DNA from: Aureimonas ureilytica DSM 18598 = NBRC 106430
Lineage (GTDB): Bacteria > Pseudomonadota > Alphaproteobacteria > Rhizobiales > Rhizobiaceae
Assembly (NCBI RefSeq): GCF_000382705.1
Contig: NZ_ARQE01000002.1
Coordinates: forward strand, 1-64,000
Length of the DNA stretch: 64,000 nucleotides
Reading direction: 5' to 3'
Shown here: piece after piece, positions 53,178 to 62,435 of the stretch
How the letters are laid out: every line of letters starts with the position of its first letter
How positions within the stretch are numbered: the stretch's first letter is position 1
The notes under the pieces: model-generated
What the model saw: the letters and a program-made list of their open reading frames with translations, nothing else
Databases searched by the model: none
What the model was told of the DNA's origin: nothing
Program-made: the position numbers and the translations under genes

Positions 53178-55286
53178 TCAGCCGGCGCGCAGGAGCTTGA
53201 TCGCGTCGTCCTTGCCGAAGAGGTAGAGGAGGGCGCGCACGGCCTCGCCGCGCCGGCTGGTCAGGTCCGGGTCCGTCGCGATCAGGAGCCGCGCGTCGTC
53301 GCGCGCGGATTCCATAAGATCGGCATGGGCTTCGAGATCGGCGATGCGGAAGCTCTGCATACCGGATTGCCTTGTGCCCAGAAGATCGCCCTCGCCACGC
53401 AGCTTCAGGTCTTCCTCGGCGATCCGGAACCCGTCCTCGGTCTCGCGCATGACGGCAAGCCGCGCCTTGGCGGTTTCGCCGAGCGGCGCGCGGTAGAGAA
53501 GCACGCAGGACGAAGGTTTTTCGGCCCGCCCGACGCGCCCGCGCAGCTGGTGAAGCTGCGACAGGCCGAAGCGCTCGGCATGTTCGATGACGATGATCGA
53601 CGCATCCGGCACGTCGACGCCGACTTCGATCACCGTCGTCGCCACAACGATGCGTGTCTTGCCGGACTTGAAGTCGGCCATGGCGGCGTCCTTTTCCGGG
53701 CCGCTCATGCGCCCGTGAACGAGCCCGACATGATCGCCGAAGAACTGGCGCAGAACCTCGGCCCGCTCCTCGGCCGCCGTCAGGTCGCTCGTCTCGGTCT
53801 CCTCCACGAGGGGGCAGACCCAATAGAGCTTCTCCCCGTCGTCGATGGCTTTGCCCGCGCGCGCGACGATCTCTTCCAGCCGGTCGAAGGACACGGCGAC
53901 GGTGGTGATCGGCTTGCGACCCGCCGGCTTGCCGTAAAGACGCGAGACGTCCATGTCGCCGAACGCGGCGAGCACGAGCGTGCGCGGGATCGGCGTCGCC
54001 GTCATCACGAGGAGATCGGGCGACTTGCCCTTGCGCGTCAGGCTGAGGCGCTGCTCGACGCCGAACCGATGCTGCTCATCCACCACGACGAGGCCGAGAT
54101 CGCGATAAACGACATCGTCCTGAAAGAGCGCATGGGTGCCGACGATGATGTCGATTTCGCCCGAAGCGATCGCGGCAAGCTTGCCCTCGCGCGTTCGGCC
54201 GTTGTCGCGACCCGTGAGAAGCGCGATCGAGAGGCCGGCCGCGTCGCAGAAGCGCGACAGGCCGGCGAAGTGCTGGCGGGCGAGGATTTCGGTCGGCGCC
54301 AGAAGGGCCGACTGCGCGCCCGATTCCTTGGCGGCCGCCATGGCGAGCAGCGCGACGACGGTTTTGCCCGCGCCGACATCGCCCTGAAGAAGCCGCACCA
54401 TGCGATCGGGGCTCGCCATGTCCGCGTAGATTTCCGCAAGGGCCTGGCTCTGCCCAGGCGTGAGTTGAAACGGCAACGAGCGTTCGGCGCGGGCACGAAT
54501 CGCACCGTCGGTGCCAAGCGAGCGCCCGGCCTCCTGCTTCATGCGACGGCGCGACAGGGCGAGCGCGAGCTGACTGGCCAGGAATTCGTCATAGGCAAGC
54601 CGCCGCCGCGCCGGATTGGCCGGATCGAGTTCCTTGGGGTCCTGCAACTTGTGCAGGCTCTCCAGCGACGCACGGAACGGCGGGAACGCCTCGCGCTTCA
54701 GAATGCTGGGCTCGATCCATTCCTCGAGATCGGGCAGCTTTTCCAGCGCATTGGCGACGCCGCGCCGCAGGACCTTGGGCGAAAGGCCCGCCGTCATCGG
54801 ATAGACCGGCTCGACCAGCGGCAGGCTCTCGGCATCCTCGGCGCTGCCGACGAAATCCGGATGGATCATCGACGCGCGACCGTTGAACCGATCTACCTTG
54901 CCGGAGACGAGCAGCGTTTCGCCGAGCGGGAACAGCTTTTCCAGCCATTGCGACTGCGCGCGGAAATAGGTGAGGGCAATCTCGCCCGAGGCGTCGTGCG
55001 CGATGACGCGGGTCGGCTGGTTGCGCGCTTCGCGCGAGGGGAACTGGTAGTGGTCGATCCGCACTTCGAGCGTCACGATGACGCCGTCCGGCGCGGAGGC
55101 GATCTGCTCGCGGCGACGGCGGTCGATCGCGCCGCTCGGCAGGTGGAAGAGGAGGTCGCGCACCTTGGCGACGCCGGCGGCGCCCGGCGGCGCGACGAGC
55201 CCGCCGATCAGAACGGACACCTTCGGCCCGACGCCGTTCAGCGTCGAGACGGAGGCGAAGAGCGGGTCGAGAATCGATGGGCGCAT
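53178..55286 (-). CDS. recG: ATP-dependent DNA helicase RecG
   Basis: 702 aa. N-terminal wedge/OB domain (RDLLFHLPSGAIDRR), then the SF2 helicase core: Walker A GDVGAGKTVVA, DEQHRFGV (DEQH box), TATPIPRT, then RVGRAEKPSSCVLLY and the C-terminal RecG-specific end GEGDLLGTRQSGMQSFRIA. It reverses stalled forks and processes D-loops. ATG 55286; the frame to 55346 is an extension. It is divergent from sdhE-mfd across 153 bp, so a helicase and the transcription-repair factor share a promoter region. Confidence 0.96.
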   Translation of the reverse strand: MRPSILDPLFASVSTLNGVGPKVSVLIGGLVAPPGAAGVAKVRDLLFHLPSGAIDRRRREQIASAPDGVIVTLEVRIDHYQFPSREARNQPTRVIAHDASGEIALTYFRAQSQWLEKLFPLGETLLVSGKVDRFNGRASMIHPDFVGSAEDAESLPLVEPVYPMTAGLSPKVLRRGVANALEKLPDLEEWIEPSILKREAFPPFRASLESLHKLQDPKELDPANPARRRLAYDEFLASQLALALSRRRMKQEAGRSLGTDGAIRARAERSLPFQLTPGQSQALAEIYADMASPDRMVRLLQGDVGAGKTVVALLAMAAAKESGAQSALLAPTEILARQHFAGLSRFCDAAGLSIALLTGRDNGRTREGKLAAIASGEIDIIVGTHALFQDDVVYRDLGLVVVDEQHRFGVEQRLSLTRKGKSPDLLVMTATPIPRTLVLAAFGDMDVSRLYGKPAGRKPITTVAVSFDRLEEIVARAGKAIDDGEKLYWVCPLVEETETSDLTAAEERAEVLRQFFGDHVGLVHGRMSGPEKDAAMADFKSGKTRIVVATTVIEVGVDVPDASIIVIEHAERFGLSQLHQLRGRVGRAEKPSSCVLLYRAPLGETAKARLAVMRETEDGFRIAEEDLKLRGEGDLLGTRQSGMQSFRIADLEAHADLMESARDDARLLIATDPDLTSRRGEAVRALLYLFGKDDAIKLLRAG

Positions 55287-55324
55287 GAGCGGATGTTTAT
55301 CGTCTGTTCTCTTTTGCGCATAGG

Positions 55325-55353
55325 CTGACAGGCCGGGACGCGGCAACTATATA
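55325..55353 (+). promoter_or_regulatory. Candidate sdhE-mfd promoter
   Basis: CTGACA (55325-55330), 17-nt spacer, TATATA (55348-55353). One mismatch to the -35 consensus and two to the -10, with ideal spacing. It lies 87 bp upstream of sdhE and would read rightward. Confidence 0.5.
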
Positions 55354-55393
55354 GGGACGCAAGCCGAAACGAACCTTGGCCAAAAGGATCGTC

Positions 55394-55405
55394 GTTCGGC
55401 CGAAC
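55394..55405. repeat. 12-bp perfect palindrome in the sdhE leader
   Basis: gttcggccgaac, between the candidate promoter and the sdhE ATG. GTTC/GAAC half-sites recall elements of alphaproteobacterial SOS boxes, but the spacing and orientation do not match the GTTC-N7-GTTC consensus. A possible operator only. Confidence 0.35.
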
Positions 55406-55439
55406 CCATTTGTGAATTCGAAACAAGCGGACGATCGCG

Positions 55440-55736
55440 ATGACCGGAACCACACGCTCCTCCAGCGATCTCGACCCGCGTCGGCGCAAGGCCCTGTTCC
55501 GGTCCTGGCACCGCGGAACGCGGGAGATGGATCTGGTTCTCGGCCGCTTCGCCGATGCCGAGATCGGCTCGCTCAGCGACGAGGATCTGACCGTCTACGA
55601 GCATCTGATGGAAGCGCCGGACCGCGATCTCTTCTCTTGGCTGACCGGCACGGAGGCGACGCCGGCCAATTACGACACGCCGGTCTTCCAGCGCATCCGC
55701 ACCTTCTACGCCCTGACGCAGATGGACGCCTCGTGA
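55440..55736 (+). CDS. sdhE: FAD assembly factor SdhE (succinate dehydrogenase assembly factor 2)
   Basis: 98 aa, DUF339/SdhE family. The conserved RGTREMD motif (RGxxE, about residues 25-31), then LGRFADAEIGSLSDEDL and the helix VYEHLMEAPDRDLFSWL. It helps covalent flavinylation of SdhA. The TGA (55734-55736) overlaps the mfd GTG start as GTGA. The SdhE-Mfd pairing is known in alphaproteobacteria, though functionally unexplained. Confidence 0.92.
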   Translation: MTGTTRSSSDLDPRRRKALFRSWHRGTREMDLVLGRFADAEIGSLSDEDLTVYEHLMEAPDRDLFSWLTGTEATPANYDTPVFQRIRTFYALTQMDAS

Positions 55737-58700
55737 GCAGCCCGGCGGTTCTGAAGAAGGCGCTCGAAAAGGGCGTCGGCCTTCGCATCGGCAATGTCCT
55801 CGACGGCTACGAGCCCTTTCTCCTGGCCGAGATCGCGCGCGCGCGCGGCAAGGACAAGCCGATCGTCTTCGTCATGCGCGACGGCAATCGCATGGGCGAG
55901 ATCGAGGACGCGCTGCGCTTCGTCGCGCCCGAGCTTCCGGTTCTCTCGCTGCCCGCCTGGGACTGCCTTCCCTACGACCGCGTCGGCCCTTCGTCGGAAG
56001 CGGCGGCGCGCCGCCTTTCGGCCATGTCGTCCATCGTGGCGCTCCAGCGCGATCCGCATCGCGCGTTGATCCTGACCAGCGCCAACGCGCTCCTGCAGAA
56101 GATGCCGCCGCGCAAGGTTCTGTCGGAAGAGACGATCTCGGCGCGCGCCAGTGGCCGCATCGCCATGGAGCAGATCGTCCAAGTGCTCGGGCGAGGCGGC
56201 TTCGAGCGCGTGACGACGGTGCGCGAGCGCGGCGAATTCGCGGTGCGCGGCGGCATTCTCGATCTCTTCGCGCCGGGCGACGACGAGCCGGTGCGGCTCG
56301 ACTTCTTCGGCGACACGCTGGAATCCATCCGCTCCTTCGATCCGGCGACGCAGCGCACGACCGGCCAGCGCAAGAGCTTCGAGCTCGCGCCGGTGTCGGA
56401 AGTCTCGTTGAAGGACGAGACGATCTCGCGGTTCCGCTCGAACTACGTGAAGCGCTTCGGCGCCCCGGCTCGCAACGACGCGCTCTATACATCCGTCAGC
56501 GAGGGGCGGCGTTTCTCCGGCATGGAGCATTGGCTGCCGCTCTTCTACGAGAGCGTCGAGACGCTGTTCGACTACACGCATGGCTTCCCCCTCGTCCTCG
56601 ATCACCTCGTCTCCGAGGCGATCGGCGAGCGGCGCAAGCTGGTGCACGATTATTACGATGCGCGCCGACGCGGCGTCGCAGAGAACAGCGCGGAGGCGGT
56701 TCCCTACAATCCGCTCGGACCGCAGGAACTGTATCTCACGGAAGACGAGCTCGCGGGTGGGCTCGCCAGCGCCGATCCGGTTCGCCTTTCGTCCTATGCC
56801 GTGACGGATGCCGGCTTCCAGACCGACGTCGTCAATCTCGACATTCATCGCGGGCGCGACTTCGCCGCCGAGCGCCAGACCGGCGACGTGAACGTCTTCA
56901 CGGCCGCCGTTGATCACATTTCGCGCCTTCGCGCGGACGGCAAGCAGGTCATCCTCGCCGCCTGGTCGGAAGGGTCGCGCGAGCGCCTGACGCAGGTCGT
57001 CGAGGAGCATGGGCTCGGCAACATCAAGCCGGTCGACACCCTGAAGCAGGCGCTGGATGCCGGCCGGCATATGGTGGCGACCGCGATCCTCGGCATCGAG
57101 GCCGGCTTCGAAACGGATCGCTTCGTCGTGGTCGGCGAGCAGGACATTCTCGGCGACCGCCTTGTTCGACGCGGACGGCGCAAGAAGCGCGGGTCGGACT
57201 TCATTTCCGAAGTCACGGGCCTCAACGAAGGCGATATCGTGGTCCATGTGGACCACGGCATCGGCAAGTTCGTGGGCCTGCGCACGATCGAGGCGATGGG
57301 CGCGCCGCACGACTGTCTGGAACTGCGCTACGCCAATGACGACCGGCTCTTCCTGCCGGTCGAGAATATCGAGCTTCTGTCCCGCTATGGCGGCGAGGGC
57401 ATGGAAGCGACGCTCGACAAGCTCGGCGGCGGCGCGTGGCAGGCCCGCAAGGCCAAGCTCAAGAAGCGCCTTCTCGACATGGCGGGCGGCCTCATCCGCA
57501 TCGCGGCGGAGCGAGAAATGCGCGGCGCGCCCCGGCTTCTGCCGCCTGAAGGGCTCTGGGCCGAGTTCCAGGCGCGCTTTCCCTACGAGGAAACCGAGGA
57601 TCAGCTTAACGCCATCGACGCGGTGGCCGACGATCTGGCGCAGGGCCGCCCGATGGACCGGCTCGTGTGCGGCGATGTCGGCTTCGGCAAGACCGAGGTC
57701 GCGCTGCGTGGCGCCTTCCTCGCGGCCATGAACGGCCTTCAGGTGGCGGTCGTCGTGCCGACGACGCTTCTCGCCCGCCAGCATTTCAAGACCTTCTCCG
57801 AGCGCTTCCGCGGCCTGCCGCTGAATGTCGCGCAGGCCTCGCGCCTCGTGACGACGAAGGAGCTGAACGAGGTCAAGAAGGGCGTCGCGGCCGGCACGGT
57901 GGACATCGTGGTCGGCACCCACGCGCTGCTCGGCAAGGGCATCACCTTCAAGAATCTCGGCCTTCTCATCATCGACGAGGAGCAGCATTTCGGCGTGAAG
58001 CACAAGGAACGGCTGAAGGAGCTGAAGTCGGACATTCACGTCCTGACGCTGTCGGCGACGCCCATTCCGCGCACGCTGCAACTGGCGCTGACGGGCGTGC
58101 GCGAGCTTTCGCTCATCACCACGCCCCCGGTGGACCGCATGGCGGTCCGCACCTTCGTCACCCCCTTCGACCCGCTCGTGGTGCGCGAAACGCTTCTGCG
58201 CGAGCGCTATCGCGGTGGTCAGAGCTTCTACGTCGCGCCGCGCCTCGCGGATCTCGCCGGGATCAAGGAGTTCCTGGACGAGCAGGTGCCCGAACTGAAG
58301 GTGGCCGTCGCGCACGGTCAGATGCCGGCGGGCGAACTCGACGACATCATGAATGCGTTCTACGAGGGCCAGTACGACGTGCTCCTCTCCACGACGATCG
58401 TGGAATCGGGCCTCGATATCCCGTCCGCCAACACGATGATCGTGCACCGCGCCGACATGTTCGGTCTGGCACAGCTCTACCAGCTGCGCGGCCGCGTCGG
58501 CCGGTCGAAGCAGCGCGCCTATGCGCTTCTGACGATCCCGGCCAACAAAACGCCAACGGCGGGCGCCGATCGCCGGCTCAAGGTGCTGCAGTCGCTCGAC
58601 ACGCTCGGCGCGGGTTTCCAGCTCGCCAGCCACGATCTCGACCAGCGTGGCGCGGGCAATCTCCTCGGCGACGAGCAGAGCGGCCATATCAAGGAGGTCG

Positions 58701-59245
58701 GCTTCGAGCTCTACCAGCAGATGCTGGAAGAGGCGGTGGCCGAGATGAAGGGCGTCGAGATCGAGACGGACGGCTCGTGGTCGCCGCAGATCTCGCTCGG
58801 CACGGCCGTGATGATCCCCGAGAGCTACGTGCCTGATCTGCAATTGCGCATGACGCTCTACCGGCGTCTGGCGGAGCTGGAGGATGCCCGCGAGATCGAC
58901 GCGTTCGGCGCGGAGCTGATCGACCGTTTCGGCAAGCTGCCGGTCGAGGTCGAGCATCTCCTGAAGGTCGTGTTCATCAAGGCGCTCTGCCGCAAGGCCA
59001 ATATCGAGAAGCTAGACGCCGGGCCGAAGGGCCTCGTGATCCAGTTCCGCGACAAGACCTTCGCCAACCCGGCGGCGCTCGTGCGCTATATCGGGGAGCA
59101 GGGTCCGGCGGCGAAGATCCGGCCCGACCAGTCCATCGTGCTCGCGCGCGTCTGGGAGAAGCCGGAGCAGCGTCTCAACGGGGCAGCCGGCATCGCGACG
59201 CAGCTCGCGCGTTTTGCCGAAGAAGGGCAGAAGAAGGCGGCTTGA
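55733..59245 (+). CDS. mfd: Transcription-repair coupling factor
   Basis: 1170 aa. It removes stalled RNA polymerase and recruits UvrA. UvrB-like N-terminal modules (SLPAWDCLPYDRVGPS, GGILDLFAPGDDEPVRLDFF), the RNA-polymerase-interaction domain around GDIVVHVDHGIGKFVGL, a RecG-like motor with Walker A CGDVGFGKTEVA and DEEQHFGV, TATPIPRTLQ, RGRVGRSKQRAY, and the C-terminal TRCF domain. GTG start 55733, chosen because it overlaps the sdhE stop and matches the family N-terminus; the long upstream frame is a shadow of sdhE. Length is as expected. Confidence 0.97.
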   Translation: MSSPAVLKKALEKGVGLRIGNVLDGYEPFLLAEIARARGKDKPIVFVMRDGNRMGEIEDALRFVAPELPVLSLPAWDCLPYDRVGPSSEAAARRLSAMSSIVALQRDPHRALILTSANALLQKMPPRKVLSEETISARASGRIAMEQIVQVLGRGGFERVTTVRERGEFAVRGGILDLFAPGDDEPVRLDFFGDTLESIRSFDPATQRTTGQRKSFELAPVSEVSLKDETISRFRSNYVKRFGAPARNDALYTSVSEGRRFSGMEHWLPLFYESVETLFDYTHGFPLVLDHLVSEAIGERRKLVHDYYDARRRGVAENSAEAVPYNPLGPQELYLTEDELAGGLASADPVRLSSYAVTDAGFQTDVVNLDIHRGRDFAAERQTGDVNVFTAAVDHISRLRADGKQVILAAWSEGSRERLTQVVEEHGLGNIKPVDTLKQALDAGRHMVATAILGIEAGFETDRFVVVGEQDILGDRLVRRGRRKKRGSDFISEVTGLNEGDIVVHVDHGIGKFVGLRTIEAMGAPHDCLELRYANDDRLFLPVENIELLSRYGGEGMEATLDKLGGGAWQARKAKLKKRLLDMAGGLIRIAAEREMRGAPRLLPPEGLWAEFQARFPYEETEDQLNAIDAVADDLAQGRPMDRLVCGDVGFGKTEVALRGAFLAAMNGLQVAVVVPTTLLARQHFKTFSERFRGLPLNVAQASRLVTTKELNEVKKGVAAGTVDIVVGTHALLGKGITFKNLGLLIIDEEQHFGVKHKERLKELKSDIHVLTLSATPIPRTLQLALTGVRELSLITTPPVDRMAVRTFVTPFDPLVVRETLLRERYRGGQSFYVAPRLADLAGIKEFLDEQVPELKVAVAHGQMPAGELDDIMNAFYEGQYDVLLSTTIVESGLDIPSANTMIVHRADMFGLAQLYQLRGRVGRSKQRAYALLTIPANKTPTAGADRRLKVLQSLDTLGAGFQLASHDLDQRGAGNLLGDEQSGHIKEVGFELYQQMLEEAVAEMKGVEIETDGSWSPQISLGTAVMIPESYVPDLQLRMTLYRRLAELEDAREIDAFGAELIDRFGKLPVEVEHLLKVVFIKALCRKANIEKLDAGPKGLVIQFRDKTFANPAALVRYIGEQGPAAKIRPDQSIVLARVWEKPEQRLNGAAGIATQLARFAEEGQKKAA

Positions 59246-59260
59246 GCCGCCTTCGCCCTC

Positions 59261-61123
59261 TCACTCGCTTTTCGGATCGCGCCAGAAGCTCGGCAGATAG
59301 AAGCCGGTGAGGGGCGTCACGCTGGGGTGCTGGATGAAACGCCAGCGCGCCAGCCATTGATCGCCGATATAGTAGAGCGGCACGACGTAATGTCCGCTGA
59401 TCAACAGGCGGTCATAGGCGCGAACGGCCGACACGAAATCCTCGCGGGAATGGGCCGTCACCATGGCGCGGATCATCGCGTCCACGGCGGGGTTCGCGAC
59501 GCCCGCATAGTTGAACGAGCCCGGCCGATCTCGCGCAGCAGAACCCCAGCGGTTCACCTGCTCGGCGCCCGGCGAGAGCGTGCCGGAAAAGGCCGAGACG
59601 ATGATGTCGTAGTCGAAGCTCTGCTTGCGCTTCTGATATTGCGCGTCGTCCACCTGTCGCACATCCGCCTGAATGCCGACGCGCGCCAGCGTTCGGGCAT
59701 AGGCGAGGGCGATCTTCTGCTGGTCGCTATACTGGACGAGAATTTCGAAGCGCAGCGGCCGGCCGTTCGGGCCGACCATGCGCCCGTCCTCGATACGATA
59801 GCCATCCGCCTGGAGGAGATCGATCGCCTTGCGCATGAGCGCGCGGTCGCTGCCCGATCCGTCGCTCACCGGCGGCTTCTCGGTTCCCTCCAGAGCGCCC
59901 GGCGTCACGTCGGCGAGATAGGGCGCGAGCAGCCGGCGCTCCGTCTCGTCGGCCGGGCGGCCGACGCTCGAGAGGTCCGAATTGTCGAAGAAGCTCGAAA
60001 GGCGCGTGTAGGACCCGTAGAACAGGTTCTCGTTCACCCACTCGAAATCGAACAGGAGCGCCAGCGCCTCGCGCACCTTCGCGTCCTCGAAGGGCGCACG
60101 GCGGGTGTTGAAGAAGAAGGCGTTGAGATTGGCCGGGCGGCCGGTCTTGAACACCTCCTTGACGATCCGCCCATCCTTGGCGGCCGGGAAGTCGTAGGCG
60201 GTCAGCCAATGCCGGGGGTTCGGCTGCTGGTAGATGTAGAGATAGGACAGGCCCTTCTTGAAGGCCTCGAACTGGGCGTTATGATCGCGGTAATATTCGA
60301 CGGTGATCTCGTCGTAATTGTCCATGCCGCGCTTGGTCGGCAGATCCTTGGCCCAGTAGTTCGGATTGCGCCGATAGGTGATGCGCTGGCCGGGCTCCAC
60401 CCGGTCGATCAGATAGGGACCCGAGCCGACGAGCGGCTTCAGCGTCGTGTCCGCGATGGTCTTGGCGTCGAACTCGCCTTCCGGCAGGACCGGCAGGCCG
60501 GCGAGAAGAAGCGGCAGTTCGCGGTCGGCCTTCTCGTTGAAGGTGAAGCGCACGCCATGCTCACCGCGCTTTTCGACGCTCGCGACCTTGGACAGCCAGT
60601 TGGAATATTGCGGCCGCACCGACCCTTGCGTGCGCAGGAGATCGACCGTCGCCAGAACGTCCTCCGGCCGGATCGGGCGTCCGTCGGAGAAGCGCGCGGA
60701 CGGATCGAGCTGGAATTCCACGAAGGTTCGATCCGGGTCGGTCTCGACCGTCTTCGCGATCAGGCCATAGAAGGTGAAGGGCTCGTCGGCCGAGCGCTGC
60801 ATCAACGGCTCGAAAACGAGATTGCCGAATTCGGAATCGGCGAAGATGCCGCGTGCGGTGGTGAGCGCGCCGCGCACGCTGACCGGGTTCAGATTGTCGA
60901 AATCGCCGAACACGCCGTAGACCATCCGTCCGCCCTTGGGCGCATCCGGGTTGGCGTAGGGGAAGTGATCGAACCCGGAGCCGAGCTTCGGCTCGCCCTG
61001 CATCGCGATGCCGTGGGACGCTTGCGCCCACGCGCCGCCCGGCCCGAGCGGCAGCGCCAGCAGCGAAACGAGAACCGGAGCGGCAAGGCGAGGCAAGATT
61101 CGGACAAGGCTTCGCAATGGCAT
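59261..61123 (-). CDS. Family 5 extracellular solute-binding protein (YejA-like peptide binder)
   Basis: 620 aa. Signal peptide with RILPR, a hydrophobic core and GGAWA cleavage near residue 33. SBP family 5 features: HGIAMQGEPKLGSGFDHFPY at the mature N-terminus, AKTVETDPDRTFVEFQLDP, LKPLVGSGPYLIDRVEPG, and the C-terminal GHYVVPLYYIGDQWLARW. The YejA/oligopeptide subgroup is suggested by YANPDAPKGG and by size. No yejBEF permease or ATPase gene is in the window, as mfd converges from one side and ialB diverges on the other, so it is orphaned here. ATG 61123. Confidence 0.9.
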   Translation of the reverse strand: MPLRSLVRILPRLAAPVLVSLLALPLGPGGAWAQASHGIAMQGEPKLGSGFDHFPYANPDAPKGGRMVYGVFGDFDNLNPVSVRGALTTARGIFADSEFGNLVFEPLMQRSADEPFTFYGLIAKTVETDPDRTFVEFQLDPSARFSDGRPIRPEDVLATVDLLRTQGSVRPQYSNWLSKVASVEKRGEHGVRFTFNEKADRELPLLLAGLPVLPEGEFDAKTIADTTLKPLVGSGPYLIDRVEPGQRITYRRNPNYWAKDLPTKRGMDNYDEITVEYYRDHNAQFEAFKKGLSYLYIYQQPNPRHWLTAYDFPAAKDGRIVKEVFKTGRPANLNAFFFNTRRAPFEDAKVREALALLFDFEWVNENLFYGSYTRLSSFFDNSDLSSVGRPADETERRLLAPYLADVTPGALEGTEKPPVSDGSGSDRALMRKAIDLLQADGYRIEDGRMVGPNGRPLRFEILVQYSDQQKIALAYARTLARVGIQADVRQVDDAQYQKRKQSFDYDIIVSAFSGTLSPGAEQVNRWGSAARDRPGSFNYAGVANPAVDAMIRAMVTAHSREDFVSAVRAYDRLLISGHYVVPLYYIGDQWLARWRFIQHPSVTPLTGFYLPSFWRDPKSE

Positions 61124-61311
61124 TCGACGGCAAACTCCTCGGCATTTCGCGGCGGAAACTATCGGTTTTGCAGCGCCTTGCCTACACCCTGCCAGCTCTC
61201 CGACAGGTTCGGGCAGGTCTTCAAACGGCCTCATTTGCAGAAGACCGCAGAGGCGTTTATTGCAGTCCGCGACCCGGATCGAGGCTCACGCCAAAGAAGG
61301 AAGATCAGACC

Positions 61312-61938
61312 GTGAGAACCCCTACCAAGAACATTCAGCAGGCGCTGGCTCTGGCTGGTCTGGCCGCTGTCGCCGGACTGGCGATGCCGGTTGCGAACGC
61401 CTCCGCCCAGCAGGTCCCGGCCGAGTGGTTCAAGGTCTGCTCGCCGCAGGGCGAGAACAACATCTGCAACACGCAGTACACTCTGATCGCCGACACCCGT
61501 CAGCTGATCACGGCGGTGAACCTCATCAACGTGACCGGCAAGGTGAATCAGAAGGTTCTCCAGGCCGTGGTGCCGACCGGCCGCGTCATTCCCGCCGGCG
61601 TCCAGATGCAGATCGACGAGAACAAGCCGCAGACCCTGAACTATTCGGTCTGCTTCCCGGATCGCTGCATCGCCGAGGCCGAGCTGTCCGACGCGCTCAT
61701 CGCTTCGATGAAGAAGGGCAAGGTGCTCAAGGTCACCTCGATCAACTTCCAGCGCCAGCCGAACCCGATCTCCGTGACGCTCTCGGGCTTCACGCAGGCC
61801 TATGACGGCCCGGCCAAGGCCCAGCCGGAACTCGCGCAGCGCCAGCAGGAGCTCGACAAGGCCCTTCAGGGTCAGGCCGAAGCCCGCCGCCAGCGTTTCG
61901 AGGATGCGCAGAACAAGGCCAAGTCCGACCAGCAGTAA
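61312..61938 (+). CDS. Invasion-associated locus B (IalB) family protein
   Basis: 208 aa. Start GTG 61312 (gaaggaagat upstream). Signal peptide to about residue 34 (NASAQQ). IalB domain: WFKVCSPQGENNICNTQYT, VNLINVTGKVNQKVLQAVVP, GVQMQIDENKPQTL and a second cysteine pair CFPDRC, which probably forms disulfides in the periplasm. The C-terminal 40 residues are a charged Gln/Ala/Lys helix, likely coiled. IalB is named from Bartonella, but the family is widespread in non-pathogenic Rhizobiales and its role is general envelope biology. It ends at a clear terminator. Confidence 0.88.
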   Translation: MRTPTKNIQQALALAGLAAVAGLAMPVANASAQQVPAEWFKVCSPQGENNICNTQYTLIADTRQLITAVNLINVTGKVNQKVLQAVVPTGRVIPAGVQMQIDENKPQTLNYSVCFPDRCIAEAELSDALIASMKKGKVLKVTSINFQRQPNPISVTLSGFTQAYDGPAKAQPELAQRQQELDKALQGQAEARRQRFEDAQNKAKSDQQ

Positions 61939-61962
61939 GCTGTCCGCGACGGCCCGACACAC

Positions 61963-61989
61963 AAACGGCGGCCCTTGGGCCGCCGTTTT
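61963..61989 (+). terminator. Intrinsic terminator after the ialB gene
   Basis: 12-bp arms aaacggcggccc/gggccgccgttt with a 2-nt centre, followed by tttgc. It is 24 bp after the stop and before the convergent hspQ gene; the A/T ends could serve both directions. Confidence 0.88.
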
Positions 61990-62036
61990 GCATTTTCGCC
62001 TTCGAAGGCGAGAAACGCCTCAAGGCGCCGAACCGC

Positions 62037-62375
62037 TCAGTTGCGGTGCAATTCCTTCAGGCGATAGGCGCCGTCGATCGGCCCATCGAACATGTCCGCC
62101 ACCTGCGGATGGCGAACCGCAAGGCCGCTCTCGTCCGGAACGAGGTTCTGTTCCGAGACATAGGCGACATATTCGCTTTCCGCGTTTTCGGCGAAGAGGT
62201 GGTAGAAGGGCTGGTCCTTGCGCGGACGCACCTCAGCCGGGATCGACTGGTACCATTCTTCGGTGTTGTCGAACTCGGGATCGACGTCGAAGATCACGCC
62301 CCGGAACGGGAAGATCCGGTGCCGGACGATCTGTCCGATAAAGAAGCGGGCGGTCTGCGTGGAGCTTACGGTCAT
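62037..62375 (-). CDS. hspQ: Heat shock protein HspQ
   Basis: 112 aa from ATG 62375. Family features: IGQIVRHRIFPFRGVIFDVD, the EEWYQSIPAEVRPRKDQPFYH block, and SEYVAYVSEQNLVPDESG. HspQ is a small hemimethylated-DNA-binding-like protein that in enterobacteria acts as a Lon specificity factor. The frame to 62411 is a less likely extension. It lies 60 bp downstream of the UbiH-like gene on the same strand. Confidence 0.92.
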   Translation of the reverse strand: MTVSSTQTARFFIGQIVRHRIFPFRGVIFDVDPEFDNTEEWYQSIPAEVRPRKDQPFYHLFAENAESEYVAYVSEQNLVPDESGLAVRHPQVADMFDGPIDGAYRLKELHRN

Positions 62376-62435
62376 CGGTCGCGGTCTAGCTTTCAGCCAT
62401 TTCCTTCGCAAGCGACAAGAACTTCATCTCGTTCC

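Noticed and set aside
53325-55328. 667-codon frame antisense to recG
   Set aside because: Same GC-driven effect; all helicase motifs are on the minus strand.
55394-55405. LexA/SOS box at gttcggccgaac
   Set aside because: The alphaproteobacterial consensus is direct GTTC repeats seven bases apart; here the half-sites are inverted and adjacent.
55706-58957. 1083-codon open frame antisense to mfd
   Set aside because: High GC third positions in mfd remove stop codons from the opposite strand. The translation has no recognisable domain and is rich in R, H, A, D and V, typical of shadow frames.
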